Shown here: positions 15,784-24,957 of the stretch, piece by piece
Layout: each line of letters begins with the position of its first letter
Position numbering within the stretch: the stretch's first letter is position 1
Assembly: GCF_004000765.1 (NCBI RefSeq)
Contig: NZ_BILW01000021.1
Span: forward strand, 1-64,000
Direction: 5' to 3'
Length of the DNA: 64,000 bases
Origin: Paenibacillus chondroitinus NBRC 15376
GTDB taxonomy: Bacteria; Bacillota; Bacilli; Paenibacillales; NBRC-103111
Made by a program: the position numbers and the translations under genes
The notes under the pieces: generated by a model
Told to the model about the DNA's origin: nothing
The model's input: only the letters and a program-made list of their open reading frames with translations
Database searches by the model: none

Positions 15784-16959
15784 TTACACCAATCCAAATT
15801 CCTTGCCAACCTTCTGCAGGCTGTTCAAAGCAAACGCCAAATCCTCTTTCGTATGCTGTGCCGTCACAATCAAACGTACACGCCCTTTGTCCATGGCAAC
15901 AGTCGGGTAAACGATCCCTTGCGCGAATACGCCTTCTTCCAGCAAGCGATCCGAGAATGACATCGTTTGTGCAGGATCTCCGATAATGATGGGGATAATC
16001 GGCGTTTCACTTGCTCCGGTGTCGAAGCCTAAACGCTGCAATTCACTGCGGAATCCATTGGCGTTCGCCCATAATTGGGTTACCAAGTCCTCGCTCTCGC
16101 GCAGCACCTGAATCGCTGCCAAGCAAGTCGCTGCTACCGCTGGCGTCTGCGAAGTGCTGAACAGGAACGGTCTTGCCGTATGAATCAAGTGTTCCTTCAA
16201 CAATTGCGCACCGGCTACATACCCGCCAACAGCGCCAATCGCTTTGGACAGTGTCCCGATCTGAATGTGAACACGTCCATGAAGCCCGAAATGATCGGTT
16301 GAGCCTTTGCCGTTTTTCCCTAATACGCCGCTCGCATGGGCATCATCGACATACACAATGGCATCATAGGCTTCAGCCAATTGAACAATTTCAGGCAGCG
16401 GCGCGATATCGCCGTCCATACTAAATACGCCATCCGTTACCACAACACGCTTGCGATGCTTTTGCGTTTCTTTCAGTACGGCTTCAAGCTGATTCATATC
16501 TTTATGGGCGAAAATTTTACGGCTCGCCTTCGTCAAACGAATGCCATCAATGATACTGGCATGGTTCAATTCATCGCTGATGACGACGTCGTCTGCGCCA
16601 AGAATCGAAGACAATGCGCCTTGATTCGTTGTAAAACCCGATTGAAACACGAGCGCCGCTTCCGTGCCCTTAAAAGCAGCCAGCTCCAGTTCCAGCTGTT
16701 CGTGAATATCCAGCGTCCCTGTAATGGTGCGCACGGAGCCGCTGCCGACGCCGTATTTCTCAATGGCTGCAATCGCTGCTTGCTTCAATTTGGGATGATG
16801 GGTCAATCCCAAATAATTGTTGGAGGACATCTGGAGAATTTTGCGTCCGTTCAAATTCATCCATGTATCCGAACCGCTTTCCCATACTTTTATCGTGCGG
16901 TAACGTCCATCGCGCTTCCAGCCTTCAATATCTGCCGCCAAATCATTTAAGTAATTCAT
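15784..16959 (-). CDS. kbl: Glycine C-acetyltransferase (2-amino-3-ketobutyrate CoA ligase)
   Basis: PLP enzyme splitting 2-amino-3-oxobutanoate with CoA into glycine and acetyl-CoA, the second step of threonine breakdown. Alpha-oxoamine synthase features: SSNNYLGLTHHP, GTGSVR-like GVGSGSVRTITGT, DDAHASGVLG with the cofactor-contacting Asp and His, and the PLP lysine in IGTLSKAIGAVGGY. Length 391 aa fits. It is 21 bases downstream of threonine dehydrogenase, and this pairing separates it from the related BioF. GGGAGGG ribosome site. Confidence 0.95.
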   Translation of the reverse strand: MNYLNDLAADIEGWKRDGRYRTIKVWESGSDTWMNLNGRKILQMSSNNYLGLTHHPKLKQAAIAAIEKYGVGSGSVRTITGTLDIHEQLELELAAFKGTEAALVFQSGFTTNQGALSSILGADDVVISDELNHASIIDGIRLTKASRKIFAHKDMNQLEAVLKETQKHRKRVVVTDGVFSMDGDIAPLPEIVQLAEAYDAIVYVDDAHASGVLGKNGKGSTDHFGLHGRVHIQIGTLSKAIGAVGGYVAGAQLLKEHLIHTARPFLFSTSQTPAVAATCLAAIQVLRESEDLVTQLWANANGFRSELQRLGFDTGASETPIIPIIIGDPAQTMSFSDRLLEEGVFAQGIVYPTVAMDKGRVRLIVTAQHTKEDLAFALNSLQKVGKEFGLV

Positions 16960-16980
16960 CTTTGCCCTCCCGAGCCTTTT

Positions 16981-18024
16981 TTAGTGAGTAAACACGATTT
17001 TTCCGCATTGTCCTTCATGCATCAATCGGAACGCTTCCTCGTACTGATCCAGCGTGAATCTGTGGGTGATGACGGATGCGAGATCAACCCGGTGTTGATT
17101 CAATAAACCCTTCATTTGGTACCAGGTTTGGTACATTTTACGGCCCGTGATGCCTTCTACCTTGAGGCCTTTGAAAATAATTTGATTCGTTACGTCCAAG
17201 CTGACTTCTTTTGTAGGGATTCCAAGCAAGGACACCCTGCCTGCATTGGCCGCAGCTTCAAACGCATCCGCAATCGCCACTGGGTTCCCGGACATTTCAA
17301 GCACAACTTCAACGCCCTCGCCATCCGTCAGCCTGCGCAGTTCTTCAGATGTACGCGCTTCCATCGCGTTTATCGTTACATCCGCTCCCATTTGAAAAGC
17401 CATCTTTAATCGGTTTGGATTAATATCTACCGCATAAATCGCTCCTGCTCCGCAAGCTTTGGCAACTTTGATGGCAAGCAAGCCAATCGGTCCTACACCG
17501 ATAATCGCCACTGTTTTACCTACGATGTCTCCGGACAAAACGGTTTGCACCGCATTTCCCAGCGGATCTTGCAAACAAGCGATTTCAAAAGGCAGCTCAG
17601 GCGCATTATGAATAATATTACTCGCTTTCACAACCGCATATTCGGCAAAACATCCCGGCGCGGTAATCCCAAAGCTTTTCGTATTCGGACAAACATGCCC
17701 GTTTCCGGTTCGGCAAGCCTTGCAGGTGCCGCAAATCATATGTCCTTCTGCTGAAACATGATCTCCGATCTTAACGCCTCGTACGCGGTCCCCGATGTCA
17801 ACGACGATGCCCGCAAACTCGTGACCGAACACATTCGGGGTCAGCACCGTTTTATCAGCCCAAGCATCCCAATTGTAAATGTGCAAATCCGTTCCGCAGA
17901 TGGAAGTTGCCTTAATGTGAACGAGCACTTCATCGTCACCAATCGTGGGAACAGGAACTTCCTTTAGTGTAGCACCGGGTCCACGGTGTTCTTTAACCAA
18001 CCCTATCATTGTTGCGCCCATCAT
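16981..18024 (-). CDS. tdh: L-threonine 3-dehydrogenase
   Basis: Zinc- and NAD-dependent enzyme oxidising L-threonine to 2-amino-3-oxobutanoate, which Kbl then cleaves. The medium-chain dehydrogenase pattern is complete: catalytic zinc CGTDLHIYNWD and GHEFAGIVVD, structural zinc cysteines in CGTCKACRTGNGHVC, and the NAD fold with VAIIGVGPIGLLAIKVAKA. The ATG at 18024 is chosen because GGGGG lies just before it and it gives 347 aa, the normal length; the longer reading frame upstream is not family-like. Transcribed divergently from an XRE-cupin regulator. Confidence 0.95.
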   Translation of the reverse strand: MMGATMIGLVKEHRGPGATLKEVPVPTIGDDEVLVHIKATSICGTDLHIYNWDAWADKTVLTPNVFGHEFAGIVVDIGDRVRGVKIGDHVSAEGHMICGTCKACRTGNGHVCPNTKSFGITAPGCFAEYAVVKASNIIHNAPELPFEIACLQDPLGNAVQTVLSGDIVGKTVAIIGVGPIGLLAIKVAKACGAGAIYAVDINPNRLKMAFQMGADVTINAMEARTSEELRRLTDGEGVEVVLEMSGNPVAIADAFEAAANAGRVSLLGIPTKEVSLDVTNQIIFKGLKVEGITGRKMYQTWYQMKGLLNQHRVDLASVITHRFTLDQYEEAFRLMHEGQCGKIVFTH

Positions 18025-18057
18025 TTTTCCCCCTAGGACAAATATGCAATATAATAC

Positions 18058-18107
18058 ACATACGTGCGTTTTATTGTCTATATATACCATAGTACACGAA
18101 TGTATGT
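18058..18107. promoter_or_regulatory. Candidate operator between tdh and XRE-cupin regulator
   Basis: ACATACGTGCG (18058-18068, plus) and ACATACATTCG (18097-18107, minus) form inverted half-sites ACATACNNNCG flanking the AT-rich core of the divergent promoter region. A site for the XRE-cupin regulator is the simplest reading. Confidence 0.45.
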
Positions 18108-18163
18108 TATATTGTAAATAGGCTATTTTTACGGACACAAAATAAATAAAAGGAGTCACACTG

Positions 18164-18724
18164 ATGCAGGAACCGATACACAAAATGGTGGGCAGAAAGC
18201 TACTGAACATAAGGAAAACAAGAGGTTTAAGCTTAGATCAAGTTGCAGAATTGACGGGAGTCAGCAAAGCTATGCTGGGGCAGATTGAACGAGGAGATTC
18301 TAACCCAACGATCTCTGTTTTGTGGAAAATTGTGAGCGGATTACAAATCTCTTTCACGAGCTTGATTGAGGATGACGAACCGAAGATTACGGTTGTTCGT
18401 TCCGAAGATCTTTCTTCCTTTGATGAGGAGGACGGCCAATATCGCGCCTATCCCCTTTTCCCTTTTCACCCGCAAAAAAGCTTCGAAATCTACACCGTCG
18501 AAATGGAGCAAGGCTGTACACATGCTTCTGAGCCGCATAACGAGGGTGTTGAAGAATACATTCTAATGGTCGAAGGAAAGCTGCAAATTTCCATTGCTCA
18601 GGAAAGCTACATTCTTCAACCTGGTGACGCGATCCATTTCACAGCAGATCGTCCGCACACGTATACGAATTTGTCTGATCGCAAAGCTGTATACAAGACG
18701 CTTATTTACTACCCGTCTTCTTAA
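18164..18724 (+). CDS. XRE-family regulator with C-terminal cupin domain
   Basis: DNA-binding regulator with an N-terminal helix-turn-helix (about residues 10-65; LSLDQVAELTGVSKAMLGQIERGDSNP) and a cupin effector domain (about 105-180; EEYILMVEGKLQISIAQESY, LQPGDAIHFTADRPHTYTN). Such 186-aa proteins control amino acid or polyamine catabolism and sense small metabolites through the cupin barrel. It is divergent from tdh-kbl, so threonine or glycine sensing is likely but unproven. AAAGGAG ribosome site, terminator behind. Confidence 0.9.
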   Translation: MQEPIHKMVGRKLLNIRKTRGLSLDQVAELTGVSKAMLGQIERGDSNPTISVLWKIVSGLQISFTSLIEDDEPKITVVRSEDLSSFDEEDGQYRAYPLFPFHPQKSFEIYTVEMEQGCTHASEPHNEGVEEYILMVEGKLQISIAQESYILQPGDAIHFTADRPHTYTNLSDRKAVYKTLIYYPSS

Positions 18725-18767
18725 AAAAACGCAAGCAGCCAGCCTCTCTGGTCGCTTGCGTTTTGTT
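18724..18767. terminator. Bidirectional terminator
   Basis: AACGCAAGC pairs with GCTTGCGTT, with an A run before and TTTTG after, between convergent genes. The loop has further CCAG/CTGG pairing. Confidence 0.8.
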
Positions 18768-20029
18768 TATACCGTAACGAGTCGATTATAAAACTCTTCA
18801 ATCGCAATGGGCTTGCCGCAATTCAAGCGGGATTCCTCCGCTGCGAATGACATCAGATGGCTGCGCACGGAAACGGAAGCGGAAGAACTGCTTTCTCCCC
18901 CGTTATACGTTCTGACTTCGCTCAAAAAGCTGCGCACAATGCCCGCATCTCCGCCGTTATGCCCCTCTTCCGAGGCGTGCACACGCACGGTCGTTTTCTC
19001 ATTCGTCACGAAATCATGAATGGTGAATTCATTCTCTTCCATATTGCCGCGAAGATCACCTTTTGTTCCCATGATTTGCAGAATGCGCGTGTTATCACGG
19101 GTAAATCCGCACATGCTGAACATCGCTGTCGCACCGCTCGCGAACTCCATATTAACGACTTGATGATCAACGACATTATTATCGCTGCGATACACACACT
19201 TCCCGTAAGGCGTCGTGCTCAACGCTTCAATGATACCTTCATTGCTCGTATCCGTTGTGAATTTACGCGCCCAACGGCGTCCTGCGCCCAAATAATATTT
19301 AGGTGCATAGTATTGGCAGCTCATTTCTGCCGGGCAGCCGTCCAAACATCGCGCAGGCGCACCTGCTGGCGCATTCTCTTCGTTGAAGTGCATCAACGAA
19401 CCAAAGGAGCTGACACGCTCGCATGGCTCGCCCATGATGTAAGAGAGAATGTCCATGTCATGGCATGATTTGGCTAAAATCATAGGGGAAGACTTATCGG
19501 AATTATTCCAATTCCCGCGTACGAAACTGTGTGCCATATGCATGTTACCGACATTTTCATTCAACTGAATATTGACGATTTGTCCGATTTTACCTTCTGT
19601 AATCACTCGTTTCATGGCCGTCCAGAAAGCTGTATACCGCAAAACATGGCAAATGGTTAGCAGCCTGTTATGCTTTTTCGCCATAAGTTCCATCTCCACA
19701 CACTCTTCCGGACTAGGAGACATCGGCTTCTCCAGCAAAACATGATAGCCAAGCTCCAATGCTTTCATTGTGGGATGATAGTGCATCTGATCCTGCGTAC
19801 AAATGATGGCGATATCCGCCAGCTTGGGCTGTGCAAGCAGCTGCTCCCAATTCTCAACAGCGCGCTCCGGTGCAATTCCATGTGCGGAAGCAAAGATAGC
19901 GCGACGCTCCTCATTCGGTTCAGCGACTGCTACAATTTGTAATTCATGCGGGTAATTCCGTGCATATGGCGCGTAAGCTTGCGCCCCTCGATCACCTGCG
20001 CCGAGCAGGATTGCCGTTACTTTTTGCAT
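18767..20029 (-). CDS. Gfo/Idh/MocA family oxidoreductase
   Basis: NAD(P)-dependent sugar or cyclitol dehydrogenase-like enzyme. The N-terminal Rossmann domain shows AILLGAGDRGAQAYAPYA and the conserved EKPMSPSPEE (about residues 100-109); the C-terminal domain has GNMHMAHSFVRGNW and a cysteine-rich stretch CLDGCPAEMSCQYYAP (about 229-244) typical of a subgroup found with sugar importers. Length 420 aa fits that subgroup. ATG at 20029 (or TTG at 20032) follows AGGAGATGAG. As last gene of the importer locus, it probably oxidises the imported sugar or glycoside. Confidence 0.9.
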   Translation of the reverse strand: MQKVTAILLGAGDRGAQAYAPYARNYPHELQIVAVAEPNEERRAIFASAHGIAPERAVENWEQLLAQPKLADIAIICTQDQMHYHPTMKALELGYHVLLEKPMSPSPEECVEMELMAKKHNRLLTICHVLRYTAFWTAMKRVITEGKIGQIVNIQLNENVGNMHMAHSFVRGNWNNSDKSSPMILAKSCHDMDILSYIMGEPCERVSSFGSLMHFNEENAPAGAPARCLDGCPAEMSCQYYAPKYYLGAGRRWARKFTTDTSNEGIIEALSTTPYGKCVYRSDNNVVDHQVVNMEFASGATAMFSMCGFTRDNTRILQIMGTKGDLRGNMEENEFTIHDFVTNEKTTVRVHASEEGHNGGDAGIVRSFLSEVRTYNGGESSSSASVSVRSHLMSFAAEESRLNCGKPIAIEEFYNRLVTV

Positions 20030-20057
20030 CAAATACTCATCTCCTGTGACTTCGTTT

Positions 20058-20078
20058 ATAACGATAATGATAACGATA
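20058..20078. promoter_or_regulatory. Direct ATAACGATA repeats, possible secondary LacI site
   Basis: Two copies of ATAACGATA (20058-20066 and 20070-20078) lie in the gap before the oxidoreductase gene. They share ATAACG with the arm of the large palindrome at 23334-23357, so the same regulator may bind here. Confidence 0.35.
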
Positions 20079-20097
20079 GGCTAATATATGCCATTGA

Positions 20098-20937
20098 TTA
20101 AGACTTGCTTCCTGTGAATGCAATCCCTTGAATAAAAGAACGTTGGAAAACGAAGAAAATGATGATCATTGGCAAAATCGCCATCATGGAGCCTGCCATA
20201 ATGATCGTGTAATTCGTTTTGTGCTCCCCTTCCAGGAAAGCGATCCCTGCGGACAGCACCATTTTATCCGGTGAGGAGTTGACGATAAGCGGCCACATCA
20301 GATCATTCCATGACCACAACATGGTAAAAATAGCCAACGCAATCATCCCGGATTTTGCAAGCGGCATCATGATTTGCCAATAAATTCGGAATTGATTGCA
20401 GCCATCCAACTTCGCGGCTTCTTCCAATTCGTTAGGCAGCGTCATAAAAAATTGGCGCAGCAAAAAGGTCCCGAAAGCACTGAATAGACCAGGTACAATT
20501 AGCGCTGTCAAAGAGTTCAACCAGCCGAGATCCTTCATAATCATATATTGCGGAATGAGAAATACTTGCCCAGGAACCATAAGCACCGACAACATCAGGA
20601 TGAAAAAGAAGTGGCGCCCCGGAAAAGCAATCCTTGCAAAAGCATATGCCGCTAACGAACAGATAATCAACTGGCCGATTACTTTAACCAAAGTTGTTAT
20701 GAATGTATTCCAATAGAAAGTAAAAAACGGCAAGTTTACAAAAACCTTCGCATAATTGCTCCATTGAAAAGCTTTTGGCAGCAAAACGGGAGGAATAGCC
20801 GTTGATTCTCCTAATGTTTTTACCGATGTAAGAAACATCCAGATAAATGGCGTAACCATGATAATTGCACCCAATATGAGGATAAGATGGATTCCGCCGA
20901 TTCGAAGCGATTTCTGATTGACTGGTTTCGTATTCAT
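20098..20937 (-). CDS. Carbohydrate ABC transporter permease (MalG type)
   Basis: Inner permease of a CUT1-type sugar importer. Six membrane segments are visible and the EAA loop that docks the ATPase reads EEAAKLDGCNQFRIYWQIMM (about residues 188-207). At 279 aa it is standard. It begins 13 bases after the first permease gene. No ATPase gene is in the operon, as is common in Bacillota where a shared MsmX/MsmK-type ATPase serves several importers. Confidence 0.94.
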   Translation of the reverse strand: MNTKPVNQKSLRIGGIHLILILGAIIMVTPFIWMFLTSVKTLGESTAIPPVLLPKAFQWSNYAKVFVNLPFFTFYWNTFITTLVKVIGQLIICSLAAYAFARIAFPGRHFFFILMLSVLMVPGQVFLIPQYMIMKDLGWLNSLTALIVPGLFSAFGTFLLRQFFMTLPNELEEAAKLDGCNQFRIYWQIMMPLAKSGMIALAIFTMLWSWNDLMWPLIVNSSPDKMVLSAGIAFLEGEHKTNYTIIMAGSMMAILPMIIIFFVFQRSFIQGIAFTGSKS

Positions 20938-20950
20938 ACACTCGCCCCTC

Positions 20951-21835
20951 TCATTCGTAGTGAACCCATTTCTTTTGAATTTTCATCTGAATATACGTAA
21001 TGATCATAATAATGACGAACAGCATGACGGCAATGGAAGAGGCGTACCCCTTGGCATTTTTGAGAAACCCGTATTTGTAGTATAAAAATACAATCGACTG
21101 CGTAGATTCCATAACAATTTCGCCAACCATCATATAAATGTAATCAAATACCTGGAACGCACCAATGAGAGACGTTACCATGACGAAAAATATCGTCGGC
21201 GTTAAAAGAGGCATCGTAATTCGCGTGAATTTCGTAAAAGAACCTGCCCCATCGATCGATGCGGCTTCGTAATAGGACTCCGAAATGCCCTGAAGGCCGG
21301 ATAAAAAGATAATCATGTGCGAGCCAATGGAACTCCAGATGGCTACGATAATGATAGATAATAATGCCGTGCGATTGTCCGTCAGCCAGTGCGGCCCTGT
21401 AATGGACAATTTGCTGAGTACATAGTTAATGAGTCCAAAGTCGGAATTGTACAACCACTTCCACACCATCGCAACCGCTGCAGGCATTGTGACGACCGGA
21501 AGAAAATATAGGGTTCTATATACCGATAACCCCTTTACCTTTTGATTCAGCAGAACAGCTAAGATAATGGATAAAACAATGCCGACCGGGACAGCCGTTA
21601 TAATGTAAATCCCCGTATTTCGAAAGGCATACAGCAAATCTTTATCTGTAAAAAGCTGCTTATAGTTCGCCAAACCTGACCATGTATACTTGCCGAAAGA
21701 ACCCCAATCTGTGAATGAAAAATAAAACGTTTGAAACACAGGCCAAATGTAGAAAACGAGCAAACCGAGCATTAAAGGTGTGATCATGATGTACGCCCAC
21801 ATCCAATCGGACCGGCGTTTCGAGCTGATTCGCAT
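20951..21835 (-). CDS. Sugar ABC transporter permease (MalF/UgpA type)
   Basis: First permease of the importer, 294 aa with six hydrophobic segments, the first at about residues 12-33. The EAA loop is YYEAASIDGAGSFTKFTRIT (about residues 194-213). A positively charged N terminus (RISSKRRSDW) faces the cytoplasm. It follows the binding-protein gene by 73 bases and precedes the second permease gene closely. Confidence 0.94.
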   Translation of the reverse strand: MRISSKRRSDWMWAYIMITPLMLGLLVFYIWPVFQTFYFSFTDWGSFGKYTWSGLANYKQLFTDKDLLYAFRNTGIYIITAVPVGIVLSIILAVLLNQKVKGLSVYRTLYFLPVVTMPAAVAMVWKWLYNSDFGLINYVLSKLSITGPHWLTDNRTALLSIIIVAIWSSIGSHMIIFLSGLQGISESYYEAASIDGAGSFTKFTRITMPLLTPTIFFVMVTSLIGAFQVFDYIYMMVGEIVMESTQSIVFLYYKYGFLKNAKGYASSIAVMLFVIIMIITYIQMKIQKKWVHYE

Positions 21836-21908
21836 GAGTACTCACGCTCCCATGAGTGTAGTAAGGAGGGAGATTCGCCACTTGCAAGCGAACCTCCGCA
21901 CCGAAAGC

Positions 21909-23222
21909 TTATTTTTCTGCAGCTAGCGCTTGATTCATTTTGGCGCCGAGCTCTTTGGCTGCGTCAGCTACCGGTTTATCTCCTGTCCATGCATTTTTCA
22001 AAATCTCAGTTTCATAAGTTGTCCATACGGATGTATTCTTGGAAACCGGATAAGGGGAAGCATACTCCGTCATATCGATGAACGCTTTGGCGTGGTATTG
22101 CGGAAATGCCGCTAACCAAGCTGTTTCAGAGCCTTTGAATGCCGGAATCGCTCCGCCTTGCTTAGCGGCAACTTCTGCCGCCTCTTTCGAACCAAGGAAT
22201 TTCACAAATTCCCATGCTTCTTTCGGATGCTTGGAATTCGCGGAGATGACATTACCTAAGCCGTGAATGACAACGCCTTGTTTTTTCCCTTTTGGCAGTG
22301 GCGCCACATCGGCATTATTTTTCATTTCGGCATTCTGATTAATCGTGAAAGCTGCCCATGAACCGTCGAAATACATTGCCAGCTTGCCGGAAGTAAACAA
22401 ATCCGAAGGCGCTGTTTCTGTCATTTGCGCCAATGTAGGCGATACTTTATGAACTTGAATGAGATCCGTCAAGAATTTCAAACCTTCAATCGCTTCCGGC
22501 TGATCATAACCCGACTTCTTGTGATCGTCGGAAATAATCGTGCCTCCGGCTTGAAGAATCGTGTTGTAGTAATCCTCTTGATTCATCATTGGAGCTGCGA
22601 AGCCGTAGATGCCTTTGCCAGGATCGGTTAGCTTTTTAGCAGCTTCCGTTAACTTATTCCAATCCCAAGTTGCGTCTGGATATGCGACGCCTTTTTCATC
22701 GAACAGTTTCTTGTTGTACCAAAGACCAATCGTGTCATAATCCTTGGGAATCCCGTAGTTTTTACCGCCAAGGCTGTATAGGGAAACGAGAGATGCCGGA
22801 TAATTTTTGAGATCCAACTGGTCCTTTTTGATGTTTTCGGACAAGTCCAACAACATTTTATTCTCCGCGTACTTAATGAAATTCGGACCATTCATCCATA
22901 GCACGTCAGGCATCGTTCCGCCTTGTGCCGCTGTTTCCAATTTGGTGAAATATTGCTTATACGGTGTATTCTCTGCTTTAATTTCAATGTTCGGATGACT
23001 GGCTTGAAAGGCTTTGATAACCTCCGTCATCGTATCCAGACCCCAACCGCCATAGGTAATGGTTACTTTCTCACCGCTGGCGGCTGCTGTTGCTTTTGCA
23101 TCATTTGCAGGCGCACCGGATGAGACGGGATTAGAGGAAGAGGAATTACCGCAAGCACTTGCAACAACCATTGAAGACATCAACATAGTTACGCAGACGA
23201 TTTTTTTTGTATTCTTTACCAT
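21909..23222 (-). CDS. Extracellular sugar-binding lipoprotein of ABC importer
   Basis: Solute-binding protein (family 1) that captures sugar outside the cell and hands it to the two permeases. The signal peptide ends at lipobox VVASACGN (Cys about residue 23). Beyond a low-complexity linker come ITYGGWGLDTMTEVIKAFQ and further MalE-like blocks (PDVLWMNGP, YGIPKDYDTIGLWYNKKLF). The ATG at 23222 follows AAGGGTGATT and gives 437 aa; the longer frame upstream overlaps the operator palindromes. The exact sugar is not predictable. Confidence 0.93.
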   Translation of the reverse strand: MVKNTKKIVCVTMLMSSMVVASACGNSSSSNPVSSGAPANDAKATAAASGEKVTITYGGWGLDTMTEVIKAFQASHPNIEIKAENTPYKQYFTKLETAAQGGTMPDVLWMNGPNFIKYAENKMLLDLSENIKKDQLDLKNYPASLVSLYSLGGKNYGIPKDYDTIGLWYNKKLFDEKGVAYPDATWDWNKLTEAAKKLTDPGKGIYGFAAPMMNQEDYYNTILQAGGTIISDDHKKSGYDQPEAIEGLKFLTDLIQVHKVSPTLAQMTETAPSDLFTSGKLAMYFDGSWAAFTINQNAEMKNNADVAPLPKGKKQGVVIHGLGNVISANSKHPKEAWEFVKFLGSKEAAEVAAKQGGAIPAFKGSETAWLAAFPQYHAKAFIDMTEYASPYPVSKNTSVWTTYETEILKNAWTGDKPVADAAKELGAKMNQALAAEK

Positions 23223-23320
23223 TTCGCAATCACCCTTTTTTAATTTTTGTGAAAGAATCATGACCTTGCTAAAAATGGAACCCGTAAAAGCTGATTTCAC
23301 CTCCTTGACGTAGTAAAAAT

Positions 23321-23336
23321 AGTTTGGCGCCAAACT
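23321..23336. promoter_or_regulatory. Perfect 16-bp palindrome before importer operon
   Basis: AGTTTGGCGCCAAACT is fully self-complementary and shares its last three bases with the larger palindrome beside it. It lies about 100 bases before the binding-protein start, in the promoter region. Confidence 0.6.
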
Positions 23337-23357
23337 CAGGATAACGTTATCCTGAGT
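23334..23357. promoter_or_regulatory. Perfect 24-bp palindrome, probable LacI-family operator
   Basis: The half-site ACTCAGGATAAC is repeated exactly as its reverse complement with the CG-type centre (AACGTT) usual for LacI/GalR operators. The adjacent gene encodes a LacI-family repressor, and the next gene downstream is the sugar-binding protein. Confidence 0.7.
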
Positions 23358-23368
23358 AATAAAAAAAA

Positions 23369-24415
23369 TTAGTTTCTGGCAAATGTGGACGATTCTCTAA
23401 CAATGATTTTATGTGGCAGCAACACTTTCGATAGCGCCAGCTGCTCTCCTTTTAACATATCCAGCAAGGTTGCAGCTGCTGTCAAACCGATTTCCACTTT
23501 CGGCACATGCACTGAAGATAACGGTGGCGTCGTGTATTGCGCGAAATCAATATTATCCATCGAGATGAAAGCCATATCCTCCGGAATTCGCAGCTGACTT
23601 TCGATCACAGCACGCATCGCCGGAATCGCCAACTGATCGCTTGCTGAGAAGATTGCCGTAGGGCGCTCCACGTCGGTCCGTTTCAATTGCTCTTTCACGT
23701 ATTCGTAACTACGGTCAATTTCCCAACGGGTGTCTATCACCCAGTCTTTATGTAAGGGAATGCCGGCGTCATACATCGCGAATTTGTAGCCTTGGAACCT
23801 CTCTTCACTGTTGAGCTCTCCCGTATGTCCTGGTCCGCCGATAAATCCGATGGAACGGTGGCCCTGCGCAATGAGGTGATCGACAGCGGATTTGGCTGCA
23901 TGGATACGATCATAATCCACCATCGTAATCTCAGTCCCAATCGTACAAATGCCAATCAAAGCAAGATCCTCTACCTTTTGCAAATAGTCCAGAATCGCCG
24001 GCCCGACTTCGCCAACGATAATAATGCCGTCCACTTGAATATCGTGGATGCAGCGGTGAAGCAAAGCATCGTCCGCGAGCTCGTCCGAGGTATGAATAAA
24101 GGCTAATGAATAGCCTGACTCCAAAATCTTTTTCGTAAAAGCCGTAATAATCGGCGAATAGTATGGATGATCGTCATTAAGTCGTGCCGCTTGAATAATG
24201 CAGCCGATTTGTTTGGTCTGTCTCTTCTCGGTCTTCTGCTTATTCACAAGATGGCGTGCTGACTCGTTCGGTGTGTAATCGAGCTGGCGAACGGCCTCCC
24301 AAACTTTGGCCCTCGTCTCCGGATTAATATGCCTGCTTGTATCATTTCTAACCACTCGCGAGGCTGTTGAAATGGAGACGCCCACTAAATCAGCGATATC
24401 CTTAAGTGTAGGCAT
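23369..24415 (-). CDS. LacI-family transcriptional repressor
   Basis: Sugar-responsive repressor, 348 aa. The N-terminal helix-turn-helix reads TLKDIADLVGVSISTASRVV and the hinge helix region ends NESARHLVNKQK; the remaining 280 residues form the periplasmic-binding-like effector domain (GIIIVGEVGP, GHRSIGFIGGPGHT, AIFSASDQLAIPAMRAV, SMDNIDFAQYTTPPLSSV). AGGAG precedes the ATG. It lies upstream of the importer operon on the same strand and probably represses it through the palindromes at 23321-23357; AAACGTTT at 24462-24469 in its own leader could serve autoregulation. Confidence 0.93.
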   Translation of the reverse strand: MPTLKDIADLVGVSISTASRVVRNDTSRHINPETRAKVWEAVRQLDYTPNESARHLVNKQKTEKRQTKQIGCIIQAARLNDDHPYYSPIITAFTKKILESGYSLAFIHTSDELADDALLHRCIHDIQVDGIIIVGEVGPAILDYLQKVEDLALIGICTIGTEITMVDYDRIHAAKSAVDHLIAQGHRSIGFIGGPGHTGELNSEERFQGYKFAMYDAGIPLHKDWVIDTRWEIDRSYEYVKEQLKRTDVERPTAIFSASDQLAIPAMRAVIESQLRIPEDMAFISMDNIDFAQYTTPPLSSVHVPKVEIGLTAAATLLDMLKGEQLALSKVLLPHKIIVRESSTFARN

Positions 24416-24585
24416 AGTGACAGCTCCTTTTTATCCAAAACCGTGATCCAAATTCTTGCCCAAACGTTTTCCTGAGCATGTTTACATATTAATGTATCCC
24501 CTTACATTGTGTCAATATAGTTACGATGAGAATTCTTATTTTTGTTTTTGCGCACAACTCTGACATGCTTGGTTGGGATTGGCCT

Positions 24586-24957
24586 TTACGGAAAAACCTT
24601 TTGCCATAGTTTGTATAGACAAAAAATTAACATGCCGTTGCATAGAATTAATAATAAATTTGCAAGCAGTCCCAACATAAACAGCGTTTTCCGCTTCTTC
24701 ATTTCGGATGGATGGAGATAAGGTTTCAAAAAATTTAATTCTTTGAAATCCAATAAACTCTGTAATACGCCAAAAATAGAAACAAACGTCCAAACCACGA
24801 GGAAAATTGCAAATAAAAATGCGCAATAGTAGAGGATCGCATATTGTCTAAATAACCAAATAAGATAGCAAGTAGAAATTGACAAAAGTAAGACAGCCCA
24901 GCCGATTGCCCCAACGATCACAGGTTTTTTAAAAAGCATTTTGCTTTCTGTGCTCAT
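24586..24957 (-). CDS. Membrane protein with about four spans
   Basis: Unrecognised 123-aa integral membrane protein; hydrophobic stretches at about residues 11-33, 36-60, 85-103 and 105-118, with basic loops (SEMKKRKTLF). Its ATG overlaps the stop of the methyltransferase gene by 4 nt, so both are translated together; no function can be given. Confidence 0.7.
   Translation of the reverse strand: MSTESKMLFKKPVIVGAIGWAVLLLSISTCYLIWLFRQYAILYYCAFLFAIFLVVWTFVSIFGVLQSLLDFKELNFLKPYLHPSEMKKRKTLFMLGLLANLLLILCNGMLIFCLYKLWQKVFP

Noticed and set aside
24536-24826. 96-codon frame antiparallel-offset over the four-span membrane gene
   Set aside because: Overlaps the better supported gene that is coupled to the methyltransferase.
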